A stretch of DNA of 64,000 nucleotides. It comes from an uncultured Clostridia bacterium (GTDB taxonomy: Bacteria > Bacillota > Clostridia > Christensenellales > UBA1242). Positions 16,323 through 24,568 of the stretch are shown here, piece after piece. The DNA lies in NCBI GenBank assembly GCA_934757845.1, contig CAKVLQ010000002.1, forward strand, positions 62,001 to 126,000, read 5' to 3'. A model generated the notes under the pieces. That model was given only the letters and a program-made list of their open reading frames with translations. It made no database searches and was not told the DNA's origin. Made by a program: the position numbers and the translations under genes. Every line of letters starts with the position of its first letter. The first letter of the stretch is position 1.

Positions 16323-18428
16323 ATGAAACACATTTTGTGTGGCAACCCAAATGTTGGAAAAACAACTTTTTTAAACAGCCTAACAGGGGCAAACGAACAC
16401 GTTGGTAATTGGCACGGCGTAACGGTAGATTTTTTGGAGAAAAAATATAAAATTAATAATGAAGAAAATGTGATAGTAGACCTTCCAGGACTTTATTCAC
16501 TTTGTCCTTATTCGTTTGAAGAAGAAATTGCTCGAGATTATATTTTAAATCATAATGATGACATTATTAACCTTGTTGATGCCAACAATTTGGCTCGAAA
16601 TTTGTATCTTTCATTAAATCTTTTGGAATGCGGAAAAAATATTAAAATTTGCCTAAACTTTGCAAATGAACTTAAAAAAACAAAAACTGAAATTGATACA
16701 AAAAAATTGTCAAAACTTCTTGGGACGGGCGTTCAACTTTTTGATGCCACAAAGAAAACAGAAACAATTTCTCTTCTTGACAAAAATTTTTATAATCATT
16801 TTGAAGCCCCTTTCTATAAAGATTTGCCAATAAATAAGGTTTATGAAATTATAAAAAACAACCTTAAAAATGTTGAAAATTTGAAAACAGACTATGTTTG
16901 TGTTAAGGTGATGGAGCAAGACGATTACATTTTGAATTTGTTAAAATTATCACCAAATCAAATTCAAAAACTAAAAGAATTTGACCTTAAAGATAAGATT
17001 GTAGAGTTAAGATTTGCTTTTATTGAAAATGTTATAAAACAATGCGTAACAAAAAAGAGTAATAAAATTTATGGCTATAACTTTTTGGACAAAATTGTTT
17101 TGAACAAGTTTTTGGCTTTGCCAATTTTTGCAATAATTATGTTTGCAATTTTTTATTTAACTTTTTCTAGCCTTGGACCTATGCTTTCAGATGCAATAAC
17201 AAATTTTATTGACAGGTTTATTAATGCACCGATTTTAAATCTTCTTTCAAAAATCACAACAAGCACTTTTGTTTTAAGTTTTTTTGAAAATGGTGTTTTA
17301 ACGGTGTTTAACACCCTTGCAAGTTTTTTGCCACAAATTGTTTTGCTGTTTTTGTTCTTGTCAGTTTTGGAAGACACTGGGTATATTTCAAGGCTTGCTT
17401 TTGTGTTTGAAGACATTTTTTGCAAAGTCGGGCTTAACGGAAAAAGTGTTTTTACACTTTTGATGGGATTTGGTTGCTCAACAACCGCAGCACTCACCAG
17501 CAGAACGCTAGAAGATAGAAACAGTCAAATTAAAGCAACAATTTTGTGCGGTTACACTTCATGCACGGCAAAAATTCCGTTATATTCGGTTATACTTGGA
17601 GCGTTTTTTAATAACAATATTTTTATAATCTTCTTCTTATATCTTTTGGGCACAATGGTTGCTCTTTGCGTTAGTATGATACTTGAAAGAACAAAACTAA
17701 AAAGCAAAGAAACAAGTTTTATTATGGAACTTCCAGCATATAGATTTCCAAGTTTTAAGCGTATTTTTAAAGTGATTTGGTTTAATATCGTTGACTTTTT
17801 AAAGCGTGTTAGTGGAGTTTTGTTTGTGTTTTCAATAATCATTTGGCTACTTCAAAATGTGGGCACAGATTTTAGATTTATAACATCTTCAAATCAAACA
17901 AGCCTACTTGATTTTATTGGAAAAATTTTATCGCCAATTTTTGTTCCGCTTGGCTTTGGAACAAGTGGTTGCACGGCGGCTCTTATTTGCGGTGTTATTG
18001 CAAAAGAAGTTATTGTTTCAACAATGGCAATAATTAACAGTGTTGACATAAATCTTGGCGTAGAAAATTTGAGCAAATCATTTTTAAATCCGTCAAGCCC
18101 TATAAACTTCACACCAATTTCAGCATTCAGTTACTTGATATTTTCGCTTTTATATCTTCCTTGCATTGCAACAATCAGTGTTTACTTTAAAGAAATTGGG
18201 AAGAAATGGACATTTGTGGCTTTAATCATACAATTTGCTTTTGCCTACATTATAACATTTGTTTTTTACAGAATGTTGCTTGCTTTTAATGGACTAAACT
18301 TTGTTTCTATTTTGCTTTCATTAATCATAATATCGTTAATTGTGTGTGCAATTTTGTTTGTAATAAAACTTTTCAAAAAGCCAAAAGTTTGTTGCTTTGT
18401 TTGTTCTAAATGCAAAAAATGCAAATAG
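16323..18428 (+). CDS. feoB: Ferrous iron transporter FeoB
   Basis: Fe(II) importer with an N-terminal G domain and a polytopic membrane domain. G1 is GNPNVGKTT, G2 is NWHGVT and G3 is DLPGLYSL. G4 reads N112-F-A-N115 where FeoB proteins normally have NxxD, an unusual change at the guanine-specifying Asp. The membrane part (about 260-690) has two Gate domains, including GCSTTAAL and GTSGCTAALICG. The tail ends in a Cys cluster, CCFVCSKCKKC. It has 701 residues. AAGGAAA precedes the ATG. Confidence 0.95.
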   Translation: MKHILCGNPNVGKTTFLNSLTGANEHVGNWHGVTVDFLEKKYKINNEENVIVDLPGLYSLCPYSFEEEIARDYILNHNDDIINLVDANNLARNLYLSLNLLECGKNIKICLNFANELKKTKTEIDTKKLSKLLGTGVQLFDATKKTETISLLDKNFYNHFEAPFYKDLPINKVYEIIKNNLKNVENLKTDYVCVKVMEQDDYILNLLKLSPNQIQKLKEFDLKDKIVELRFAFIENVIKQCVTKKSNKIYGYNFLDKIVLNKFLALPIFAIIMFAIFYLTFSSLGPMLSDAITNFIDRFINAPILNLLSKITTSTFVLSFFENGVLTVFNTLASFLPQIVLLFLFLSVLEDTGYISRLAFVFEDIFCKVGLNGKSVFTLLMGFGCSTTAALTSRTLEDRNSQIKATILCGYTSCTAKIPLYSVILGAFFNNNIFIIFFLYLLGTMVALCVSMILERTKLKSKETSFIMELPAYRFPSFKRIFKVIWFNIVDFLKRVSGVLFVFSIIIWLLQNVGTDFRFITSSNQTSLLDFIGKILSPIFVPLGFGTSGCTAALICGVIAKEVIVSTMAIINSVDINLGVENLSKSFLNPSSPINFTPISAFSYLIFSLLYLPCIATISVYFKEIGKKWTFVALIIQFAFAYIITFVFYRMLLAFNGLNFVSILLSLIIISLIVCAILFVIKLFKKPKVCCFVCSKCKKCK

Positions 18429-18541
18429 AAATAAAACAATTTAAACAAAAATTTATAAAAAAGCAAAATGATTTTAAAAATAAAAAAACACATAAAATAT
18501 AGACAAAATAATAATTATAAAAATCAATAAATCTAAAATAT

Positions 18542-18571
18542 AAAAAAAGCAACAAATTTGTTGCTTTTTTT
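18542..18571. terminator. Bidirectional terminator between feoB and the convergent gene
   Basis: A perfect 14-bp inverted repeat (A7-GCAACAA with TTGTTGC-T7) separated by two bases. It works in either direction. Confidence 0.9.
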
Positions 18572-18635
18572 AAACACAAGTTAAAGTTTAAATTATATTT
18601 TAATAAGATAATTAATTTTTACAATTTTAAAAATT

Positions 18636-18953
18636 TTATAAAGTTTTTTCCATGTCTTTGTCATGCTTTTTTTGGCAAGATAAATATTCTTTTCCAAATT
18701 TTTCACTCAAAAAACCAAACCATCTTTTTTGCATACCTTTTGTTAATTTGTCATTAAAAAATTGACTTTTTTCAAGGGCGATACATTCAAAATCTTTAAG
18801 CAAAAATTTTGGGTGATTATTTTTTTGTGTTATAAAATCTATTGAAATAACGGGGAATAATTCTTTGCCTGATTTTTTAAAGCCTTTAATGTGGCAATTA
18901 TAAATTTCTGCAAACATATCAAGTTCATCTTTTTTAACTCTTTCAACGAACAT
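18636..18953 (-). CDS. Hypothetical protein
   Basis: A 105-residue basic soluble protein with no signal peptide and no recognised family. AGGAG lies before the ATG, and a good minus-strand promoter (TTGACT-17-TATAAT, 19060-19032) sits about 80 bp upstream, so it is very likely a real monocistronic gene. It converges on feoB. Confidence 0.65.
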   Translation of the reverse strand: MFVERVKKDELDMFAEIYNCHIKGFKKSGKELFPVISIDFITQKNNHPKFLLKDFECIALEKSQFFNDKLTKGMQKRWFGFLSEKFGKEYLSCQKKHDKDMEKTL

Positions 18954-19031
18954 AAAAACTCCTAAAATAAAATTAATTTAAAACTTCTATAAAATTATTT
19001 TAAAATTCCTAAAATAAAATTAACTTATATA

Positions 19032-19060
19032 ATTATAAATAAAAAAAACAATTAAGTCAA
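19032..19060 (-). promoter_or_regulatory. Promoter of the 105-residue hypothetical gene
   Basis: Minus strand TTGACT (19060-19055), 17 bp, TATAAT (19037-19032). Its leader contains two near-identical blocks (CCTAAAATAAAATTAA at about 18961 and 19009 on the + strand). Confidence 0.7.
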
Positions 19061-19222
19061 GGTTTATATTTTAAATTGGACTTTCTGTGATGAATAAGCA
19101 TCATAATTGGCAACCGACTAAATATGCAATAAAATGAATAAATATAAATTTGAGTAAAAATAATCAGTTATCAACAAAAATTTGACAAACACAAAAAAAT
19201 ATTCAAATTCATAAACTAGAAT

Positions 19223-20476
19223 ATGAGTAAATACAAAATTTATGGTGGGAACTCCCTTTTTGGCAAAATTAATGTGGCAACAAGCAAAAATGCCACGCTT
19301 CCAATACTTGCGGGGGCGATTTTGTGTGAAAAAGAAGTTGTTTTGAACAATCTTCCAAAATTTTCAGATGTTGAAAATATGGAGAAAATTTTAGAGCATC
19401 TTGGGTGCGAAATTAACAAATCTCAAAACAAGACAATTATAAACACCGAAAATTTGAATACATATTTTATTCCTAACATATTAACAAAAGGCATAAGAAG
19501 TTCAATTTTTATGCTTGGACCTATGCTTGCAAAATTTAAAAAAGCAAAAATTTCATTTCCGGGCGGGTGCAACATTGGAAATAGACCTATTGATTTGCAT
19601 CTTAAAGGATTAAGAGCGTTAAACTGCCAAATTATTGAAGAACATGGCTATTTAGATTGTGATGGAACAAACATGAAGCCAGCAGACATTCATCTTGATT
19701 TTCCGTCTGTGGGGGCAACCGAAAACATTATGATGGCGGCTGTAAACATTGCGGGAAGAACACGAATTTTTAATGCGGCACGAGAGCCTGAAATTGTTGA
19801 CCTTCAAAATTTTTTGAACAAAATGGGAGCAAAAATTTCGGGTGCGGGCGATGGAATAATTGTTATTGAAGGTGTTAAAACTTTTGCAAGGTTTGTTGAA
19901 TATACGCCAATTTCTGACCGAATTATTGCGGGAACTTATCTTTTGGCGGGCATAATTTGTGGGGGAGATGTCGAAATTTGCAATATTAACCCCGACCATA
20001 TTTATAGTTTAATTTCAAAACTTAAAAATAGTGCTTGCAATTTGGATATAAAAAATGATAAAATAAAATTGAAAGTTAATTCAAAAATATCAAAAATTGA
20101 TGTTGAAACAAATCCTTATCCAGGCTTTCCAACCGATTTGCAACCTCAACTTGTAAGTGCTTTGTCGGTGGCAAATGGAACAAGCGTTGTGAAAGAAAAT
20201 TTGTTTGAAACTAGGTTTAAACATATTCCTGAATTAATCAAAATGGGTGCAAAAATAACAGTTAAAGACAAACTTGCAATTATTAACGGCGTTGAAACAT
20301 TAAGTGGGGCGGAAGTTTGTGCAACTGATTTGCGTGCTGGTGCGGCTTTGGTGCTTGCTGGGCTTAATGCAAAAGGTTACACTATTGTTGACGAAATTCA
20401 CCACATTAATAGGGGTTATGAAAACCTTATGCAAGAACTTAACAGTTTGAATGCAAACATTACACTAATTGAATAA
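19223..20476 (+). CDS. murA: UDP-N-acetylglucosamine 1-carboxyvinyltransferase
   Basis: First committed step of peptidoglycan synthesis: transfers enolpyruvate from PEP to UDP-GlcNAc in the cytoplasm. The substrate-binding SKNATLPIL at about residue 21 and the catalytic loop GGCNIGNRPIDLHL, with the PEP-reactive Cys at C116, are present, so fosfomycin sensitivity would be expected at this site. It has 417 residues. Its stop is followed one base later by the divIB start. Confidence 0.95.
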   Translation: MSKYKIYGGNSLFGKINVATSKNATLPILAGAILCEKEVVLNNLPKFSDVENMEKILEHLGCEINKSQNKTIINTENLNTYFIPNILTKGIRSSIFMLGPMLAKFKKAKISFPGGCNIGNRPIDLHLKGLRALNCQIIEEHGYLDCDGTNMKPADIHLDFPSVGATENIMMAAVNIAGRTRIFNAAREPEIVDLQNFLNKMGAKISGAGDGIIVIEGVKTFARFVEYTPISDRIIAGTYLLAGIICGGDVEICNINPDHIYSLISKLKNSACNLDIKNDKIKLKVNSKISKIDVETNPYPGFPTDLQPQLVSALSVANGTSVVKENLFETRFKHIPELIKMGAKITVKDKLAIINGVETLSGAEVCATDLRAGAALVLAGLNAKGYTIVDEIHHINRGYENLMQELNSLNANITLIE

Positions 20477-20477
20477 T

Positions 20478-21272
20478 ATGAAAAAAAACAAAAGTTTAAC
20501 AATAGTTCTTATTATACTTGCATTTATTGTGCTTATGGTTATTTTGTCAAGCGCAATTTTTTGCGTGAGAAATGTTGAACTTAATTTTTTGAGTGAAACA
20601 ATAAATTTAACGGGTCAAAACGAGCAAATTTTGGCGTCTGGTGGCTTTAAAATGGGCAAGAGTGTGTTCTTTTGCAATAAAAATGAATATATTAAGAATT
20701 TGGAAGAAAACAACCCTTATATTAAAGTTTTGAACATAGAAACGATTTTTCCAAGCACATTAAGAGTTAATGCTATTGAGCGAAATGAACTTTTGTGCAT
20801 TAAAGGTTATGAAGATAATAGTTTGAAAGGTTATATGATTTTAGATGACGAACTTAAAGTTTTGAATAATCAAACAAGTTATCAAAACACCTATCTAAAT
20901 TCAATTTTTGTGAATGTTGAAGGCGAATATTTTGAAAATGTTTTGGCTGGACAAGTTTTAAATAATGATTATAGCAACATTTTAAAAAGCCTTTCTGTTG
21001 AACTTTTGGCATATCGAAGTGATGTTAGGGTTTTGAAATCTGAATTTAAAGAAATTGATTTGAGCCAAAATGCAACCACAAAAGAACTTAATATTACAAT
21101 AAAAATGCGAACAGGGGCAGAAATTGTTTTGCAAAACGCAAATAATAGGCTTATGGGCAAATTTATGCTTGCACTTTCAACCTATGACAATGAAACTAAC
21201 AAATCAAACATAAAAATTGTTGTTTATGAAAATAATGACGGCGAAATCGTTGGTTATAAAACCACAAAATAA
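20478..21272 (+). CDS. divIB: Cell division protein FtsQ/DivIB
   Basis: Bitopic divisome protein. A short basic N-terminus and a single membrane segment (about 8-30) are followed by an extracytoplasmic POTRA domain (VRNVELNFLSE..., FPSTLRVNAIERNELLCIK) and the FtsQ beta domain. It has 264 residues. The ATG at 20478 lies one base past the murA stop, indicating translational coupling; a TTG at 20469 would overlap murA. In this lineage ftsA does not follow directly, because an accessory block intervenes. Confidence 0.9.
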   Translation: MKKNKSLTIVLIILAFIVLMVILSSAIFCVRNVELNFLSETINLTGQNEQILASGGFKMGKSVFFCNKNEYIKNLEENNPYIKVLNIETIFPSTLRVNAIERNELLCIKGYEDNSLKGYMILDDELKVLNNQTSYQNTYLNSIFVNVEGEYFENVLAGQVLNNDYSNILKSLSVELLAYRSDVRVLKSEFKEIDLSQNATTKELNITIKMRTGAEIVLQNANNRLMGKFMLALSTYDNETNKSNIKIVVYENNDGEIVGYKTTK

Positions 21273-21295
21273 TCAAGCAAAATGCTTGATTTTTT
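21271..21295 (+). terminator. Intrinsic terminator after divIB
   Basis: AATCAAGCA (21271-21279) pairs with TGCTTGATT (21283-21291), followed by T. A second hairpin with a T run lies at 21299-21327. Confidence 0.85.
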
Positions 21296-21298
21296 GTT

Positions 21299-21327
21299 AA
21301 AGCGGGTAATTAACCGGCTTTTTTTAT
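21299..21327 (+). terminator. Second terminator after divIB
   Basis: AAAGC-G-GGT / ACC-G-GCTTT stem with one G-G mismatch and a following T run. It backs up the first hairpin and shields the convergent SLOG gene. Confidence 0.7.
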
Positions 21328-21349
21328 TTTTAGAAATAATTTTAAACTT

Positions 21350-21850
21350 TTAAGGAGTTATAACAACAATTTTAACCCCTTGTTTTTTTGCATAATCAAT
21401 AGTGCTTTTTGTTCCACCTGATTTTCCACCAAAAAGAGCAATTAAAAGCGAAGAATTGTTTATCATAAACCTATTTCGCTCTATCATGCACTCGCTTCCA
21501 ATATAATTATCATAAATGCACCTTATGCTATCAAGTTTTTTAAGCAGACGCCTATATCTTTTTTGGTCTTTTTCGCTCCATAGTTTGTCTTGCGTTTTGC
21601 AAGGAAGAGCGCCAATAAGTTTTATGTGCGGATAATGTTTTTTAAGTTTCAAAACCATTTCGGCACAAATAGTGTCAAAGCCAAGTGCCATTCCACAAAT
21701 AAATGTTGAATAACCATTATTTATTGCACTTATAATTTCTTTTTTAAGCCGAGATTTCATTTTTTTGCACCGCTCGTCTTTTTCATTAAACCCCCACGGC
21801 AAACTTTGTGCACGATGCCCCGAAAAGCAACAGGTGGTTGAGTTTAGCAT
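21350..21850 (-). CDS. SLOG-domain protein of the YpsA/DUF1273 family
   Basis: A 166-residue Rossmann-like SLOG protein. The family pattern is visible: CFSGHRAQSLPWGF at the start, the glycine-rich FICGMALGFDTICAEMV at about residues 51-67, and a late FGGKSGGTKSTIDYA nucleotide-binding loop near 140. SLOG domains bind nucleotides or nucleotide-derived ligands. B. subtilis and S. aureus YpsA have been linked to control of cell division. Here the gene sits between divIB and ftsA, divergent from five XRE regulators and sharing their operator region. Confidence 0.85.
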   Translation of the reverse strand: MLNSTTCCFSGHRAQSLPWGFNEKDERCKKMKSRLKKEIISAINNGYSTFICGMALGFDTICAEMVLKLKKHYPHIKLIGALPCKTQDKLWSEKDQKRYRRLLKKLDSIRCIYDNYIGSECMIERNRFMINNSSLLIALFGGKSGGTKSTIDYAKKQGVKIVVITP

Positions 21851-21865
21851 AGTTAAACCTCCAAT

Positions 21866-21970
21866 GTCAAGAATATATCGTTTATATTCTCATATTGGGT
21901 CAAAAAAGTCAAGGATATATCCCTGAATAATTAAAAATGTCAATGATAAACTAAATTTAAGGATATATCG
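21866..21970. promoter_or_regulatory. Divergent operator region with three ATATATC repeats
   Basis: Three related sites occupy 21866-21880, 21908-21922 and 21956-21970. Each has AAG(G/A)ATATATC; the middle one contains the perfect palindrome GGATATATCC, and the first lies in a 7-5-7 inverted repeat (GAATATA...TATATTC). On the minus strand two are followed by TTGAC, so they overlap -35/-10 elements of the SLOG gene. The third abuts the ribosome binding site of the first XRE gene. These are probably sites for one or more of the adjacent XRE proteins. Confidence 0.7.
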
Positions 21971-21981
21971 TGGAGATTTTT

Positions 21982-22221
21982 ATGAAAACATTGCAAGCAA
22001 TAACAAAAAGAATTTTGGATTTGTGTGAAGAAAGGGATATAACGCCTAACAAACTTGGCACAATTTCGGGCGTTGAGCCAAGCACTATAACAAGTATATT
22101 TTATGGGAAAAGTAAAAATCCTGGCATTATAACATTAAAGTCAATTTGCGATGGTCTTGAAATTTCAATTTTTGATTTTTTCAATGACCCGATGTTTAAA
22201 ACTACTGATTTGGAAGATTGA
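21982..22221 (+). CDS. XRE-family HTH regulator 1 of 5
   Basis: A 79-residue protein that is essentially one XRE/Cro-like five-helix domain, with the recognition region at about residues 28-40 (VEPSTITSIFYGK) and the usual tail LEISIFDFFND. GGAG lies six bases before the ATG at 21982, and one of the palindromic operators overlaps this leader. It is the most canonical of the five paralogues. The others follow in tandem with 1-11 bp gaps. Confidence 0.9.
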   Translation: MKTLQAITKRILDLCEERDITPNKLGTISGVEPSTITSIFYGKSKNPGIITLKSICDGLEISIFDFFNDPMFKTTDLED

Positions 22222-22224
22222 AAA

Positions 22225-22464
22225 ATGAAAATATCAAATGCAATTTCAATAAGATTAAGAGAGATTTTTAAAGAAAAGAATATAACACAATATAGGTTAG
22301 AGCAAAATGCTGGGATTTCTCACGCAACAATGATGGACATAATGAATGCAAAAAGAGATAGTTGCAATGTTAAAACATTAATAATAATCATTAGAGCATT
22401 AGGTATAACTGTATCTAAATTTTTTGATAGCCCGATTTTTGAAAGTGAAGAATTAGATTTGTAG
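22225..22464 (+). CDS. XRE-family HTH regulator 2 of 5
   Basis: A 79-residue paralogue of the preceding gene. HTH at about 16-45 (NITQYRLEQNAGISHATMMDIM) and tail LGITVSKFFDSPIF. Three bases separate it from gene 1. No ligand-binding or dimerisation domain lies outside the HTH. The recognition-helix residues differ from gene 1, which suggests another DNA target or a heteromeric partner role. Confidence 0.88.
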   Translation: MKISNAISIRLREIFKEKNITQYRLEQNAGISHATMMDIMNAKRDSCNVKTLIIIIRALGITVSKFFDSPIFESEELDL

Positions 22465-22475
22465 GAGTTTGTTTT

Positions 22476-22718
22476 ATGAAAATTAATGAAGCAGTGGCAA
22501 AAAGAATTGATGAGTTGTTATTTAAAAATGGTTGGTCTTTATATAAATTATCAAAAATTTCATGTATCCCACTTTCGACTTTAAAAAATTTATATACAAA
22601 TCACACAAAAAGCCCAACACTATCTGTTGTGTTTAAAATTGCCGATGCTTTTAATATTACAGTTATAGAATTTCTTGATTGTTCTTTGTTTAAAAGTGAA
22701 GATTTGGAGATTGGCTAA
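22476..22718 (+). CDS. XRE-family HTH regulator 3 of 5
   Basis: An 80-residue paralogue. HTH at about 16-45 (WSLYKLSKISCIPLSTLKNLY), tail FNITVIEFLDCSLF. AGGAG precedes the ATG. It has the most distinct middle region of the five. Confidence 0.88.
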   Translation: MKINEAVAKRIDELLFKNGWSLYKLSKISCIPLSTLKNLYTNHTKSPTLSVVFKIADAFNITVIEFLDCSLFKSEDLEIG

Positions 22719-22719
22719 T

Positions 22720-22962
22720 ATGAAAATATCTATGGCGGTAGCAACAAGAATAAGAGAAATTTTGGCAGAAAAAAACATGACGCAATATAGGTTAGAAATA
22801 AATTCAGGTTTATCAAAAGGCACTTTAACTTCACTTATGTATGCAAGATATAAAGGTGTTAATTTAACAACATTAATAACAGTTATAAGAACTCTTGGAA
22901 TTACTGTTGACGAATTTTTTAAAAGTTCGCTTTTTGATGAAGAAAATTTAGATTGTGAGTAA
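22720..22962 (+). CDS. XRE-family HTH regulator 4 of 5
   Basis: An 80-residue paralogue, closest by eye to genes 2 and 5 (MTQYRLEINSGLSKGTLTSLM, tail LGITVDEFFKSSLF). Its ATG lies one base past the stop of gene 3, so translation is probably coupled. An in-frame upstream start at 22675 would lie inside gene 3 and is rejected. Confidence 0.88.
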   Translation: MKISMAVATRIREILAEKNMTQYRLEINSGLSKGTLTSLMYARYKGVNLTTLITVIRTLGITVDEFFKSSLFDEENLDCE

Positions 22963-22971
22963 GGATTAAAA

Positions 22972-23214
22972 ATGAAGTTAAACAAAGCGTTTGCAAGCAG
23001 AGTAAGAGAAGTTTTAAAGAATAAAAATATGACACAATATAAACTTGGTCAACAAACGGGTTTATATCACAGCACGCTTACTGATATTTTAAATTGTAAA
23101 TATCAAACACCAAATTTTAAAAATATGGCTTTAATAATTCGTGAACTTGGCATGAGTATGCAAGAATTTTTTGATAGTGAAGTTTTTAATTTTGACAATT
23201 TGGAGATTGATTAA
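22972..23214 (+). CDS. XRE-family HTH regulator 5 of 5
   Basis: An 80-residue paralogue (MTQYKLGQQTGLYHSTLTDIL, tail LGMSMQEFFDSEVF), last of the array. No strong terminator is seen after it; the ftsA promoter begins 136 bp downstream, so readthrough from the array into ftsA is possible. Confidence 0.88.
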   Translation: MKLNKAFASRVREVLKNKNMTQYKLGQQTGLYHSTLTDILNCKYQTPNFKNMALIIRELGMSMQEFFDSEVFNFDNLEID

Positions 23215-23350
23215 TTGCTTTTGTTTTAATAAATATGCAAAAATATAAATTTTTATAAATTTTTTTTGGTTTTGCTTGATTTGTGCAAAATTTTGTATTA
23301 TAATGACTTTATAAATTGCTAAAATTTGGCATAAAAAATGTTTTTTTATG

Positions 23351-23380
23351 TTGACATTTTGTGATTTGATTTTATATAAT
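23351..23380 (+). promoter_or_regulatory. Consensus promoter of ftsA-ftsZ
   Basis: TTGACA (23351-23356), 18 bp, TATAAT (23375-23380). It lies 20 bp before the ftsA ATG and separates ftsAZ transcription from the XRE array. Confidence 0.8.
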
Positions 23381-23399
23381 TTAAACAAAGGATAATGCG

Positions 23400-24566
23400 A
23401 TGATGAGTTTGGACACTGCGGTTTTGGATATTGGTTCGTCTAAAATTTCAGTTATTATTGGCGACAAAGGAATAAACAACACTTTCAACATTAAATCTAG
23501 TGCGGAAGAAAATTATGATGGATTTAGTGGGGGAGAGTTTTTTGACGAAGCGGGCTTTGCTTTGGCAATCCAAAATTGCGTTAAAAAAGCCGGCGAAAAT
23601 TTGAGATACAAAATTAAAAAAATATATGTTAGTGTTCCAAGCGAATTTAGTTATGTTGAAACAAAAGAAGTTAATGTTACTTTTCCAAAACGAAAACGAG
23701 TGAAAGATGCTGACATTTTTGAAATTTTTGACGCAAGCCAAAAGTTTGACGAAAACACTTTTGTGATTAATCGAAGCCCTATTTTCTTTATTTTGGACGA
23801 TAATCGAAAAGTTGTGAACCCTGTTGGCGAAGTTACAAGCAAACTTAATGTTTTAATATCTTATATATTAACCGACAAAAAATTTATTAACCTTGTTAGT
23901 AGTGCTTTGAATGATATTGATATTTATAATGTTGAATTTATTTCATCAAGTTTAAGTGAAGCATTATATTTGCTTGACCCAGAAGTTAGGGACAGCGGGG
24001 CAATTTTGATTGACTGCGGTTATATCACAACCAGTGTTTGTTTGGTTAAAGGCGATGGACTTTTGGCGTTAAAAGCGTTTAGTATGGGCGGTGGACATAT
24101 AACAGGAGATTTGTGTCAATGTCTTAATCTTTCGTTTGCACAAGCCGAAAATTTGAAACGAAAAGTGGTTTTGAGTTTAGATGCAACTGATAATGATTTT
24201 TATGAAGTGAATGTGGGCTCAAATGTTCAACCAGTTTCGGCAAAACTTGTTAATGAAATTATTTTGGCAAGGCTTGAAATGTTTAGCGATGTGTTTAAAA
24301 AAATATTAAATACCAACGAATTTAATGCACCAAAAACTTATTTACCTATTTATATTACTGGTGGCGGTCTTAATTATTTGAAAGGAGCAAAAGACTATTT
24401 GGGCAAGCAAATGGGCAAAAATTTTGAATTTATTGCACCAAGTGTTCCACAAATGAACAGACCACACTTTTCAAGTTTGTTATCGTTACTAGATTTAGCA
24501 ATTACACAAGAAAAAAGCATCAAAAGAAGTTTTTTTCAAAAGATTTTTAAAAGAGGAGAAAATTAA
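23400..24566 (+). CDS. ftsA: Cell division protein FtsA
   Basis: Actin-like ATPase that tethers FtsZ to the membrane. Phosphate-binding segments (VLDIGSSKISVIIG at the start, LIDCGYITTSV near 200, ITGGG near 320) follow the actin fold. The C-terminus ends in a basic amphipathic helix (IKRSFFQKIFKRG), the membrane-targeting sequence. It has 388 residues. AAAGG lies eight bases before the ATG. ftsZ follows two bases after the stop. Confidence 0.92.
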   Translation: MMSLDTAVLDIGSSKISVIIGDKGINNTFNIKSSAEENYDGFSGGEFFDEAGFALAIQNCVKKAGENLRYKIKKIYVSVPSEFSYVETKEVNVTFPKRKRVKDADIFEIFDASQKFDENTFVINRSPIFFILDDNRKVVNPVGEVTSKLNVLISYILTDKKFINLVSSALNDIDIYNVEFISSSLSEALYLLDPEVRDSGAILIDCGYITTSVCLVKGDGLLALKAFSMGGGHITGDLCQCLNLSFAQAENLKRKVVLSLDATDNDFYEVNVGSNVQPVSAKLVNEIILARLEMFSDVFKKILNTNEFNAPKTYLPIYITGGGLNYLKGAKDYLGKQMGKNFEFIAPSVPQMNRPHFSSLLSLLDLAITQEKSIKRSFFQKIFKRGEN

Positions 24567-24568
24567 TT

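Noticed and set aside
21982..23214. CRISPR or prophage interpretation of the XRE array
   Set aside because: The repetition is at the protein-family level, not exact DNA repeats, and no integrase, phage structural or cas gene is nearby.
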